From contig JADKGC010000003.1 of the NCBI GenBank assembly GCA_016717205.1, positions 1 through 64,000 on the forward strand: a DNA stretch of 64,000 nucleotides, written 5' to 3'. Source of the stretch: Candidatus Flexifilum breve. GTDB lineage: Bacteria; Chloroflexota; Anaerolineae; Aggregatilineales; Phototrophicaceae. The position numbers and the translations under genes are program-made. Positions 19,074 through 27,217 of this stretch are shown here, in pieces (the stretch's first letter is position 1; each line of letters starts with the position of its first letter). The notes below the pieces were generated by a model. It searched no databases. It saw only the letters and a program-made list of their open reading frames with translations, and had not been told where the DNA came from.

Positions 19074-20339
19074 TTACGGATTCAGGAATGGATCAATGGC
19101 GTCGCACATGCTGCTCATCACAGCCGCGACATCGGCATCGGGGGCTAAGAAGGTGTCGAAAACTGCTTGCGCTGCGAGATTAATCTTGGGGAATTCCGGA
19201 TGCGCTGGTAGCACACGCCCCGCATTCGAGCTGGCGATGACCACCGAACGCATTTGCTCGGCGTCAAGGACTGGATGAGTGGTCACAAACGCTTCCGAAT
19301 CCAGCACCGAGAGGCGCGCCGGGGGAAGAACTGCGACATGGTGGCGACGCCCGCCGCGTTGGTCATGAAAGCGATGAAGTCCTTAGCCTCTTCCGGGTGG
19401 CGGCTCTGGTTGAAAGCTGCGATGGCAGCCTGCCCAATCACCGGAAGGAAACCAGCTGGACCTGCTGGCAGCGGCACGACACCCCATTCAAAACCAACAT
19501 CTCGTAATTGCAGCGTCTGACCGAGGTTGCCGCCCGTCATGGCTGCTTGACCGCTCAGGAAATCGACCTGTTCACCGGGCGGCGGAATCACGTGCGATTC
19601 GAAAATCAAATCGTGCAGCAGTTGCAGACCCGCGACCGAACCTTCAGAATCCAGCAAGCATTCGCCGTCACTGGTCCACGCATCACCGCCGTAGGCCCAG
19701 ATATATGGCATGACCGCACCCCAGAATTCGCCCACATAGAGATTTTGCTGGAGCGGATAAAATCCCGCAGGAGCATCTTGAGTAAGCTCTGCCCCAATTT
19801 CGGCTACGCTCTCCCACGTCCATTCACCCTGGCTCAGGAGCTCATCCGGCGCAGTCACGCCGGCAGCGGTGAAGATGTCCCGGTTGAAGATGATAAAGCC
19901 GGGCGAGGTCGAGAACGGAACACCGTAGACAGCGCCATCTGCAGACCATAACTCAAGGGCGCTGTGCGAGAAATCGGCGAAGTCATACCCTTCCGTCGCT
20001 TCCAGAGTCGGCAGCAGATCCGACAGCACGCCCGCATTGATGAAAGTCAACGCGGTCCGCTCGGCCTAACCAGCCCGCGTCCGGAGGATTAGTTCCAGCG
20101 AGGCGCAGCGTCAGCGTCGAAGCGTAATCGGCAAATGGGATCGTTTCAAACACGACCGTAACGTTAGGATGAGTTTCCTGAAAAGCAGTGGCAAATCCGT
20201 TGAGCATCGCCAGATGCGCTTCGTTACCCGTCCACACAGTGAAGTGAAGTTCGACGGGCGCTTGATCTTGCGCGAAACCAATCGACAGATTGAGCAGCAG
20301 GCAGGACAAAACGATGATGAAAAGCAGTGCTTTTTTCAT
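19074..20339 (-). CDS. Sugar ABC transporter solute-binding protein, split by two frameshifts
   Basis: From ATG 20339 (AAGGAG ribosome site): a Sec signal peptide (MKKALLFIIVLSCLLLNLSI, cut near GFAQ), then a family 1 binding-protein start (ELHFTVWTGNEAHLAMLNGF). Near 20065 one extra base shifts the frame; removing it reads PPDAGWLAERTALTFINAGV. Near 19318 a missing C in a CCCCC run shifts it again; restoring it reads SQFFPPARLSVLDSEAFVTT. The two changes cancel, giving 421 aa, normal for the family. Both permeases follow. Probably a functional lipid- or Sec-exported receptor with sequencing errors, though a pseudogene cannot be excluded. Confidence 0.83.
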
Positions 20340-20442
20340 GAGAGTGAAAAGCTCCTTTGTAAAAAACTGATGTGGATGTGAGGTATTGAGCTAATTGTCT
20401 CTGGCCTGCTTCGCCTCCTTCATACGCTGCGCGTCCATATGC

Positions 20443-21492
20443 CTAATCACTTTCCGTGAGGTTGCGCACGGTCGAGCCGGGAATAACCCCGCAGTCCACC
20501 AGCTCGTGGATCGGTTCAAGCGTGGGGTCCTCAAGCAGTTGGAGGAGGACACGCACCGCCAGTTCGCCTAACTCGCGGAGCGGAATTCGCAGGGATGTGC
20601 ATCCAGGGATCGCATCTTTGATATCGAGTGGTTCGCCCGCGATCACCAACGAGAAGTCTTCCGGAATGTGGAGATTGAGTTTCTGGCTGATGACATAGAT
20701 TTGCTTCCCAAGCTCAGCCTCAGCGATGAGCGCAGTCACACCTGTCTCCAGCATCTGTTCCAGATCCACATCTGTCAGGGCATCACGGGTGGAAAAATGG
20801 AAAGTCGGCACAGGTGCTGGCGCAGCGAATTCTGCCTGCGCCTGGAGATAGCCGGTCAAGCGGTCTTCGGCGGGTTCATTACGCTGAACGCCATGCACAT
20901 AGCCGATATGTGTATGTCCCTGCTGCTTGAGATACTGCACGAGGTTGCCCATGCCCGAAATATAGTCCGGCGCGACATACGAGGAATCTCCAGCACTGAA
21001 CTGACGGCGTCCGATGTAGACGAACGGGTAGCCATCTTCGATCAGTTGATTGACATCCTCTTTGTCTTCGTTCAACCCGAGCAGGATGGCACCATCCGCC
21101 ACCATCAGGCGATTGGTGCCGTTCCGGAAGATTTTGCGGCGTCCCTTGGTATCACCGGCACTCGTGATCAGGAGTAAGTCGTTGTCCCCTAGGCGCGCGG
21201 CTTCTTCCTCAATGCCGAGAAAGATCGGGTAATAGAAGTTGCTGTGTTCCGCCGGGAACAGGAGTTCGTACGTGAAGACGGCTAGAATGTTATTGCGGCC
21301 ACGCTGCAAAGACCGTGCCAGCGGGTTCGGCACATAGCCTAACGCTTTGACAGCGTTCCAGACGCGTTCTTGCGTTTCCGGCCCCACCCGCGTGTTATCC
21401 CCGATCCGCCCATTGAGTACAACGGACGCTGTGGTTGTCGAAACCCCAGCCAGTTGGGCTACATCCTTAAGCCGTGCTTTCTTCTTCGACAT
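20443..21492 (-). CDS. LacI-family repressor of the second sugar operon
   Basis: 349 aa. The N-terminal helix-turn-helix is clear (ARLKDVAQLAGVSTTTASVV then LNGR), followed by the hinge helix (NPLARSLQRGRNNILAVFTY) and a periplasmic-binding-protein-like ligand domain. It is the first gene of the minus-strand operon that continues with the solute-binding protein and permeases 103 bp downstream. Two identical-arm palindromes in its own upstream region suggest autoregulation with repression of the whole operon, relieved by an imported sugar. Confidence 0.93.
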   Translation of the reverse strand: MSKKKARLKDVAQLAGVSTTTASVVLNGRIGDNTRVGPETQERVWNAVKALGYVPNPLARSLQRGRNNILAVFTYELLFPAEHSNFYYPIFLGIEEEAARLGDNDLLLITSAGDTKGRRKIFRNGTNRLMVADGAILLGLNEDKEDVNQLIEDGYPFVYIGRRQFSAGDSSYVAPDYISGMGNLVQYLKQQGHTHIGYVHGVQRNEPAEDRLTGYLQAQAEFAAPAPVPTFHFSTRDALTDVDLEQMLETGVTALIAEAELGKQIYVISQKLNLHIPEDFSLVIAGEPLDIKDAIPGCTSLRIPLRELGELAVRVLLQLLEDPTLEPIHELVDCGVIPGSTVRNLTESD

Positions 21493-21510
21493 ACTGTCTT
21501 CCCAGAAATT

Positions 21511-21528
21511 TGATTAACTGTTTAATCA
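21511..21528. promoter_or_regulatory. LacI-type operator, proximal copy
   Basis: TGATTAACTGTTTAATCA has perfect 7-bp arms (TGATTAA/TTAATCA) about a 4-bp centre, the 18-bp size usual for LacI-family operators. It lies 19 bp upstream of the regulator start codon. Confidence 0.75.
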
Positions 21529-21552
21529 GGCTTCTCAACAAAAAAGGGCTTT

Positions 21553-21570
21553 TGATTAATCCTTTAATCA
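21553..21570. promoter_or_regulatory. LacI-type operator, distal copy
   Basis: TGATTAATCCTTTAATCA has the same arms and centre length as the copy at 21511. Centre-to-centre distance is 42 bp, four helical turns, which would let two dimers bind on the same DNA face. Confidence 0.75.
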
Positions 21571-21610
21571 GCATACAAAACAAGTTTGCGGTTTGTCAAG
21601 TAGTCAAAAT

Positions 21611-22717
21611 TTACTCAATTCCTAACCCGGTCAACCACGTTAACTTATTATGACTATCTAAATTTACTTTGGTGACAAGGCTGTGATCGATGTACTGCAG
21701 TTCTGGCTCTGGTTTAGTCCCGGTTTCCAGATAGCGAGCCAAAGCCAGAACGGTGGCGAACCCCTGCAGCATGGGATTTTGACTAATCTCTAGCGTCAAG
21801 AGGTTACGGGTCAAATAGGTTCCAATTTCCGGTGACAGATCGGGAGCGATAAGCTTGATCGTGTTGGTCAACCCTTTCGCCTCAATGACCGAGCACAATT
21901 CTGCGTGGATCGGTGGTATACAGTAGATCGCTGACAATTCGCCCTGATAGCGCTCCAGCAAGTCATCGATTTGCCGTGTAATTTCCGTCGACGCTGCCGC
22001 AAACGGAATTGCCACCACAAAGTGTTCAAACTGCGGATACTCAGCGGCCAAATGCGTGGCGAATCCGCCCAGGCGCAGTTCCGAAATCGGCGTCGCATGA
22101 GGGTAAGACTGCCCTGTCATATCGTAAACCAGCACGGCAACCTTTTGCCCGGCTGAAAGAAACTTCCCGAACAGCTCCGCAACTAAGCGACCTTCGGCGC
22201 GATAGTCAGCTCCCACGAAACATAAGCGCCGCGAGTGCGGGGCATCGATGTTGAAGGTCACGTAGGGAATCTCACGGGTATCTAGCAGTTGAAACACACG
22301 CTCCATGTCAAAATGCTCGTGGTTAACGACGCCCACCGCCTGAACACCATCATCGATTTCGACTTGCAGCGCCTGTAGGTAATCCTCCGTGCGCGCCGAC
22401 TCAAGTCGATGATACCTGACCTGATAGCCGAACATCGAAATCCGTTCGGCGGCGCGCGTGATGCCCTCACTTACGCTGTCCCAGAAGAAGGCGGGGCGAT
22501 TCGCCGAGAACAAACTGATCGTCCGCGTCTCATTGCGGACGAGAATCTGCGCCGCGCGATCAGGTTTGTAGTTCACCTGCTGCATATACGCGAGAATCCG
22601 TTCCCGCATCTCCGGCGAGACGTACCCGCTGTTGTTGAGCGCACGTTGGACCGTGATGATCGAAACGCCCAACGCATCCGCAATTTCGCGCTGATTCATC
22701 CGTTTAGGTTTTGGCAT
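21611..22717 (-). CDS. LacI-family regulator divergent from the GH31 gene
   Basis: Start taken at ATG 22717 because AAAGG sits six bases ahead and the DNA-binding domain follows directly (MNQREIADALGVSIITVQRA then LNNSGYVSPEMRERI); 368 aa. Upstream in-frame codons run through the operator palindromes and are unlikely to be translated. The ligand domain resembles ribose-type sugar binders (KVAVLVYDMTGQ, then IYCIPPIHAELC). It faces the GH31 gene across a palindrome-rich gap and probably controls both. Confidence 0.9.
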   Translation of the reverse strand: MPKPKRMNQREIADALGVSIITVQRALNNSGYVSPEMRERILAYMQQVNYKPDRAAQILVRNETRTISLFSANRPAFFWDSVSEGITRAAERISMFGYQVRYHRLESARTEDYLQALQVEIDDGVQAVGVVNHEHFDMERVFQLLDTREIPYVTFNIDAPHSRRLCFVGADYRAEGRLVAELFGKFLSAGQKVAVLVYDMTGQSYPHATPISELRLGGFATHLAAEYPQFEHFVVAIPFAAASTEITRQIDDLLERYQGELSAIYCIPPIHAELCSVIEAKGLTNTIKLIAPDLSPEIGTYLTRNLLTLEISQNPMLQGFATVLALARYLETGTKPEPELQYIDHSLVTKVNLDSHNKLTWLTGLGIE

Positions 22718-22757
22718 CGCCATCCTTTCGCCGCTGTCGTTGACAACAAGCATAACC

Positions 22758-22798
22758 TGATATACGATTATCATATCGATATGATACACGTTTATCAT
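22758..22798. promoter_or_regulatory. Cluster of overlapping operator palindromes
   Basis: A perfect 18-bp palindrome TATCATATCGATATGATA (22769-22786, central CG as in classical LacI-family operators) is flanked by two imperfect relatives: TGATA/TATCA at 22758-22773 and ATGATA/TATCAT at 22781-22798. All three overlap, making a 41-bp array between the LacI gene and the GH31 gene. Confidence 0.72.
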
Positions 22799-22840
22799 AT
22801 CAAAGATATTGCGCCATTAGGTAACTTACGGAGCGATTTC

Positions 22841-24865
22841 GTGGACGTGTCCCGGCAGAGCAGCGGCGTCACCTGGCAGCACAAGGGTCAGACCCTCAAG
22901 ATTGAGGCATGGGGGCGTGGTATTCTCCGCATCCGGGCGACTCTGAATTCGACGTTTGCGCCCATGTCCGATGCGCTGGTCAGGTCTGAGCCGAGCGCCG
23001 CCGACTCAAAGTTGGACGGCCAAGGTGTCTGGATTATCAATGGTGACATCCGCGCCTGTCTCAGTGCCCAAGGCCATCTCCGCTTCTATCGCCGGGACGA
23101 ACCTGAACCTTTTCTCTCAGAAACCTGGTTCGATACCGATCACGATGAATTGTACGTCCCCAGTCGCGTTTTCTACCCCATAGGCGATCAGGTCTATGAA
23201 ATCAACGCGACCTTCGAAGCCTTCGATGATGAACGTTTCTATGGACTGGGTCAGCACAAAAGCGGACGCCTAGATCAAAAAGGCATGGTTCTTGACCTAT
23301 ATCAGCGCAACGGGGAAATCACCATCCCACTGCTCATTTCGTCACGCCTGTACGGTTTCCTCTGGAACAACCCGGCGGTTGGCCGAGTCGAACTGGCCGT
23401 TAATCAAACGCGTTGGTACGCGAAACGCGCCCGCCAACTCGATTACTTTGTCTTTACCGGGGACAGCTATGCCGCTCTTATGTCTCGCTACGCCGAACTC
23501 ACGGGCTTCGCGCCGCAGCTTCCTCACTGGGCTTCCGGTTTCTGGCAGAGCAAACTGCGCTACTCAAGTCAGGAAGAGCTGCTGAGTGTTGCCCGTGAAT
23601 ATCGCCAGCGCGGGTTGCCCCTCGACGCCATCGTGGTCGACTTCTTCCACTGGAACCACTTTGGCGACTGGGATTGGGATCAGCAGCATTGGCCCGATCC
23701 CAAAGCGATGGTCGATGAACTGGAAGCGCAAGGCGTCAAGGTCGTCGTTTCCGTTTGGCCCAATGTGAGTCCCAAGAGCGCCAACTTCGAAGCCATGAAT
23801 AACGCGGGCTATCTCGTGCGCACGGTCCGTGGCAGCAGCGCCCTTTTCAGATTCGTCGACACGTACGACGACCAGGGAATAGATCTCCACCTCTATGATG
23901 CGACGAATCCGGAAGCACAACGCTTCGTCTGGCAGGCGATCAAGCGCCAGCACCTTGATATTGGTATCGAAAACTTCTGGCTAGACGCCTGTGAACCTTC
24001 ATTGACGCGGCGTGAGTACGATAATCTCCAGTTTCATCGGGGCAATGGTGAGGAGATCGCCAATCTCTATCCTCTGGTGCACACTAAAGCGTTTTATGAC
24101 GGGTTGACGAGTGAAGGCAGCACCGAGATTCTCAGCTTAAGTCGCTCGGCGTGGGCGGGCAGTCAACGCTACGGCACAGCCGTTTGGTCAGGCGATATTC
24201 CGTCCACCTGGGAAAGTTTACGTTTGCAGGTGGTCACAGGATTGAACATGATGTTCAGCGGTATTCCCTGGTGGACTACCGATATTGGCGGTTTCCTGTA
24301 TGGTGATATTCACAGTGAGGATTTCCGCGAATTGATCGTGCGCTGGTTCCAGTACGGAGTATTTTGTCCCCTATTCCGTTTACATGGAAATCGCAACCCG
24401 CACTACAGTCAGGCTAATCTCAGTGCTAGTGGCGACCCAAATGAAGTATGGTCGTTTGGCGAAGAAGCCTATAAGGTGATCAGTGGGCTGTTGTATTTCC
24501 GTGAGCGGCTGCGCCCCTACATCGAACAACAGATGCACGCTGCCAGCGTAAGCGGTCTACCCCCAATGCGCCCATTGTTCTTTGACTATCCGCACGACGA
24601 AAATGCTTATCCCATTACGGACCAATTCCTGTTTGGAAGCGATATTCTGGTGGCACCAGTTTTGCATATGAGACAACATAAACGCCGCGTCTATCTACCG
24701 GTGGGCGAACAATGGCACGATATTTGGTCAACAGATGTCCATGTCGGTGGGCAGTGGGTCGAAGTTAATGCGCCGCTTGACGTGATCCCGTTTTTCGTGC
24801 GAGAAAACTCTCAACTCCGAATCACGCCAGACTGGTTTACGCCATTTGACAGCGAGATCATATAG
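22841..24865 (+). CDS. GH31 alpha-glycosidase (alpha-xylosidase/glucosidase-like)
   Basis: GTG 22841 is preferred: GGAG lies seven bases ahead, and upstream codons overlap the operator array. The 674-aa protein has an N-terminal beta domain, then the GH31 barrel: LDAIVVDFFHWNHFGDWDWD, the catalytic nucleophile in FWLDACEPS (Asp382) and the predicted acid/base in WSGDIPSTW (Asp452), followed by PLFRLHGNRNP. The length and the WxxHFGDWDWD element fit the alpha-xylosidase-like subgroup. It is cytoplasmic. It is divergent from, and probably repressed by, the adjacent LacI protein. Confidence 0.92.
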   Translation: MDVSRQSSGVTWQHKGQTLKIEAWGRGILRIRATLNSTFAPMSDALVRSEPSAADSKLDGQGVWIINGDIRACLSAQGHLRFYRRDEPEPFLSETWFDTDHDELYVPSRVFYPIGDQVYEINATFEAFDDERFYGLGQHKSGRLDQKGMVLDLYQRNGEITIPLLISSRLYGFLWNNPAVGRVELAVNQTRWYAKRARQLDYFVFTGDSYAALMSRYAELTGFAPQLPHWASGFWQSKLRYSSQEELLSVAREYRQRGLPLDAIVVDFFHWNHFGDWDWDQQHWPDPKAMVDELEAQGVKVVVSVWPNVSPKSANFEAMNNAGYLVRTVRGSSALFRFVDTYDDQGIDLHLYDATNPEAQRFVWQAIKRQHLDIGIENFWLDACEPSLTRREYDNLQFHRGNGEEIANLYPLVHTKAFYDGLTSEGSTEILSLSRSAWAGSQRYGTAVWSGDIPSTWESLRLQVVTGLNMMFSGIPWWTTDIGGFLYGDIHSEDFRELIVRWFQYGVFCPLFRLHGNRNPHYSQANLSASGDPNEVWSFGEEAYKVISGLLYFRERLRPYIEQQMHAASVSGLPPMRPLFFDYPHDENAYPITDQFLFGSDILVAPVLHMRQHKRRVYLPVGEQWHDIWSTDVHVGGQWVEVNAPLDVIPFFVRENSQLRITPDWFTPFDSEII

Positions 24866-25010
24866 GATGAAATACCTGCGGTAGATGAAAGCTTTATCCA
24901 CGTGAGAAATCGGGCAGAAGTGCGATCGTAGTGCTGAAATCATTCCGATAGGAACAGCAAAATATCTCTAGAGTTAGTAGAGCGCTGAATATCTTCCGAC
25001 CCTAAAACCG
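24866..25010. other. Spacer between GH31 gene and insertion sequence
   Basis: 145 bp with no recognisable gene, terminator or repeat. Confidence 0.4.
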
Positions 25011-26240
25011 TGTAAGGTGGAAAAACCTCATCCGAGGGGAAATTCAAGCAGCATCGCGATAGTAATCGTGCAGAATGCCGCCAAGCACATCGCGGCATCG
25101 GATGACTCCTTGCGGACAACGTGATCTGGGAAAGGGCGCTTGCTGATCAAGTCCTTGATGAGGACGAGACACGTTGTAATAGTCGATGTATTCCTTGAGG
25201 ACACGGGTGAGATGCCCCTGATTCAAAATCAGCAGGTGGTCAAGACACACTTGGCGAACTGAACGAACCCAACGCTCAGCAACTGCATTAGCTCTCGGCG
25301 CTCGAAACGGCGTCTGCACAATGTCGATGCCTTCTGAGACGAAGACCTGATCGAAGCTGGTCGTGAATTTGCTATCCCGGTCATGAATGAGGAGACACAT
25401 CGGTATTCTCGACTCGTCCAACTGCCAGACGAGCTGCCGTGCCTGCTGAGTGGCCCAAGCATTATCGGGGTGGGTGGCGCAACCCGCGAGATGGACGCGC
25501 CGTGGGCCCAGTTCGATAAAGAAGAGGACATACAGCGTTTGCAGTTGCAGCGTTTCGACGGTGAAGAAATCGCACGCGATCATCTGCTGTCGATAATGTT
25601 TCAGAAATGTCCGCCATGAACTCCGACCGCGTTGTGGCGCGGGCATGAGACGATGAGGGCGCAATACGTTCTTGACGGTCGTTGGATCGACGACGAAGCC
25701 AAGCTTCATCAGCTCGCCTTGGATCTTGTCGTACCCCATGCGCGGGTTCTCACGCGCGATCTGCAGAATCAGCGCCTCGATCTCACGCCAAGCTTTGGAC
25801 GTCCTCCGTGATCTGGTCGCCGAAAAGTCCATTTTCGACGCACCAGTTCTCGATGCCATTTCAGCACCGTTTCGGGTTGAACCAGCAACACGACTTCGCG
25901 CAAACGCTCCCGCCACCACTGCGTTTGGCGTTGCACAAGGGTCGTGAGAGCAACAAGCATCAGCTTCTCAGGACACGAGAGACGCGGTTTCTTCTTGACT
26001 TTGCGCTCCAGTACGCGGAGTTGCTGCTGGAGGAGCGCAATCTGCAAGTCTTTCTCATCAGGCGCAAGGCGGATGGACGCAAATAGGTCGACGATGAGCG
26101 TGGTAAGGCACAGTAGGAAGTGATAGACCATCGGTAAGGGGATCACGTCTCGGATAGCCAACAATACGAGAGAAGCATAGCACGGTCTTCCCTTCTCGTT
26201 GAGCCATAGTCGGTGTCAGACGGGATTTTTCTACCCCACA
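25011..26240 (-). mobile_element. Insertion sequence with degenerate terminal inverted repeats
   Basis: The left end TGTAAGGTGGAAAAACC (25011) and the right end read inward from 26240, TGTGGGGTAGAAAAATCC, match at about 18 of the first 25 positions. Between them is one DDE transposase gene. I see no convincing target-site duplication, so the insertion is probably old. It sits between the GH31 gene and the YrdB gene. Confidence 0.65.
25044..26131 (-). CDS. DDE (rve-type) transposase, frameshifted
   Basis: The N-terminal half (from about ATG 26131) has a hydrophobic start and a coiled segment (IALLQQQLRVLERKVKKKPR) with a helix-turn-helix. Near 25825 the reading passes to another frame that gives EIEALILQIARENPRMGYDK and the integrase core. 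The core carries the DDE residues: Asp in MIACDFFTVETL, Asp in LIHDRDSKF, Glu in RANAVAERWVRSV. The tail ends LGGILHDYYRDAA, a signature shared with the transposase remnants at 38821, 49224 and 33283. Restoring one base gives about 362 aa. Family is IS3/IS481-like. Confidence 0.8.
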
Positions 26241-26369
26241 GGGATATTTGCTGCGGCGGATATTCTGGCAGTTGTCGGAACTCAATTTGGGCAAATGTCT
26301 GGGAACAATGTTATTCACTCGGCGTATTGCCCCTGTAGAGCAACGGTTACCCTAAGCTGAAAGATGATG
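26241..26369. other. Spacer after the insertion sequence
   Basis: 129 bp without a recognisable gene. Confidence 0.4.
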
Positions 26370-26699
26370 CTAACGCCGCTGCCAGATCGTGAGCAGCACG
26401 AGATTGATCAGCACCAATATGCCGAATACAACGGCGGCTCGATGCTGTCCTACAAACCACAACGCACACACGCCAAGCAAAAACAGGATGACTTCAACCA
26501 TCAAGAGCAGCGGATCAGCCAGTCGATGATTCGCTTTGGGGGCGATCCACAGTCCCCAGATGACTGCCGCAGCCAGCGGCGCGCCAATACCCACTGCCCA
26601 ACGGAGAACGCCGCCGTTCCCCTGAAAACCCCAGTACTCCAACGTTGCCAGCAGCTTCAGTTCCAGCAGAAATCGTAAACCTAAATTCAACGCCGTCAT
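26370..26699 (-). CDS. YrdB-family (DUF2568) small membrane protein
   Basis: 109 aa from ATG 26699, which overlaps the previous stop as ATGA. Four hydrophobic segments are visible (LGLRFLLELKLLATLEYWG, WAVGIGAPLAAAVIWGLWI, LLMVEVILFLLGVCALWFV, AVVFGILVLINLVLLTIW) with the conserved LRF-ELxxL start and GxPLxxAxxWGxxxAPK core of YrdB. Function of the family is unknown. It is coupled to the SRPBCC gene and probably under the LuxR-type regulator. Confidence 0.83.
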   Translation of the reverse strand: MTALNLGLRFLLELKLLATLEYWGFQGNGGVLRWAVGIGAPLAAAVIWGLWIAPKANHRLADPLLLMVEVILFLLGVCALWFVGQHRAAVVFGILVLINLVLLTIWQRR

Positions 26700-27133
26700 G
26701 TTGACTTCTCCGCTTGAGCTTTGAGCAACGCGAGCGAAGACGCGATTGATTTCGTCAGGAATGCCCGGTCGAACCAAGCCAGCAAGCGCGTGAACCAGCC
26801 CGACAACGATTCCTCGACCGTGACCCGCGTGCCTTCGGGAGTCGCCTCAAAGTGCCACAGATGAATCGCCTTCATGCCTAGCGAACCCCCCGTCCAGCCG
26901 ATCTGGCGGCACGGGTCAACCACTTGCAGCGTCGACGTAATCGCCAAGCCCTGCGCTTTCCAGCGAAACACGCTGCCTGCTTTCAGTTCACCTTCTAGCA
27001 CTGCACGGCTGATATTCGGCTGCCACTGCGTCCACTGCTCGATATTCGCTTGCAACGACCAGACTTGTTCAAGCGGCGCATGGATGAGGATGGAGTCACG
27101 GGCGGTCACCGGTGCATTCGTATCAATCTGCAT
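26696..27133 (-). CDS. SRPBCC-family (polyketide cyclase-like) protein
   Basis: 145 aa; ATG 27133 is chosen because GAGGG lies eight bases ahead. The START/SRPBCC fold is seen in the opening ILIHAPLEQVWSLQANIEQW followed by TQWQPNI, and in the later ATPEGTRVTVEESLSGW. Such proteins bind a hydrophobic ligand in a deep pocket. A palindrome 61 bp upstream is shared with the operon at 30029, so both are likely targets of the LuxR-type regulator next door. Confidence 0.85.
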   Translation of the reverse strand: MQIDTNAPVTARDSILIHAPLEQVWSLQANIEQWTQWQPNISRAVLEGELKAGSVFRWKAQGLAITSTLQVVDPCRQIGWTGGSLGMKAIHLWHFEATPEGTRVTVEESLSGWFTRLLAWFDRAFLTKSIASSLALLKAQAEKST

Positions 27134-27193
27134 GACGTTATCCCTCACAAGACGAGTATGAACTCAGCATAATGGACGTGTACGCCCGAATCT

Positions 27194-27209
27194 CTACCCG
27201 AACGGGTAG
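27194..27209. promoter_or_regulatory. Putative LuxR/MalT-type operator before the SRPBCC gene
   Basis: CTACCCGAACGGGTAG, perfect 7-2-7 palindrome, between the LuxR regulator stop and the SRPBCC start. It matches the site at 29941. Confidence 0.65.
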
Positions 27210-27217
27210 AAAACATG

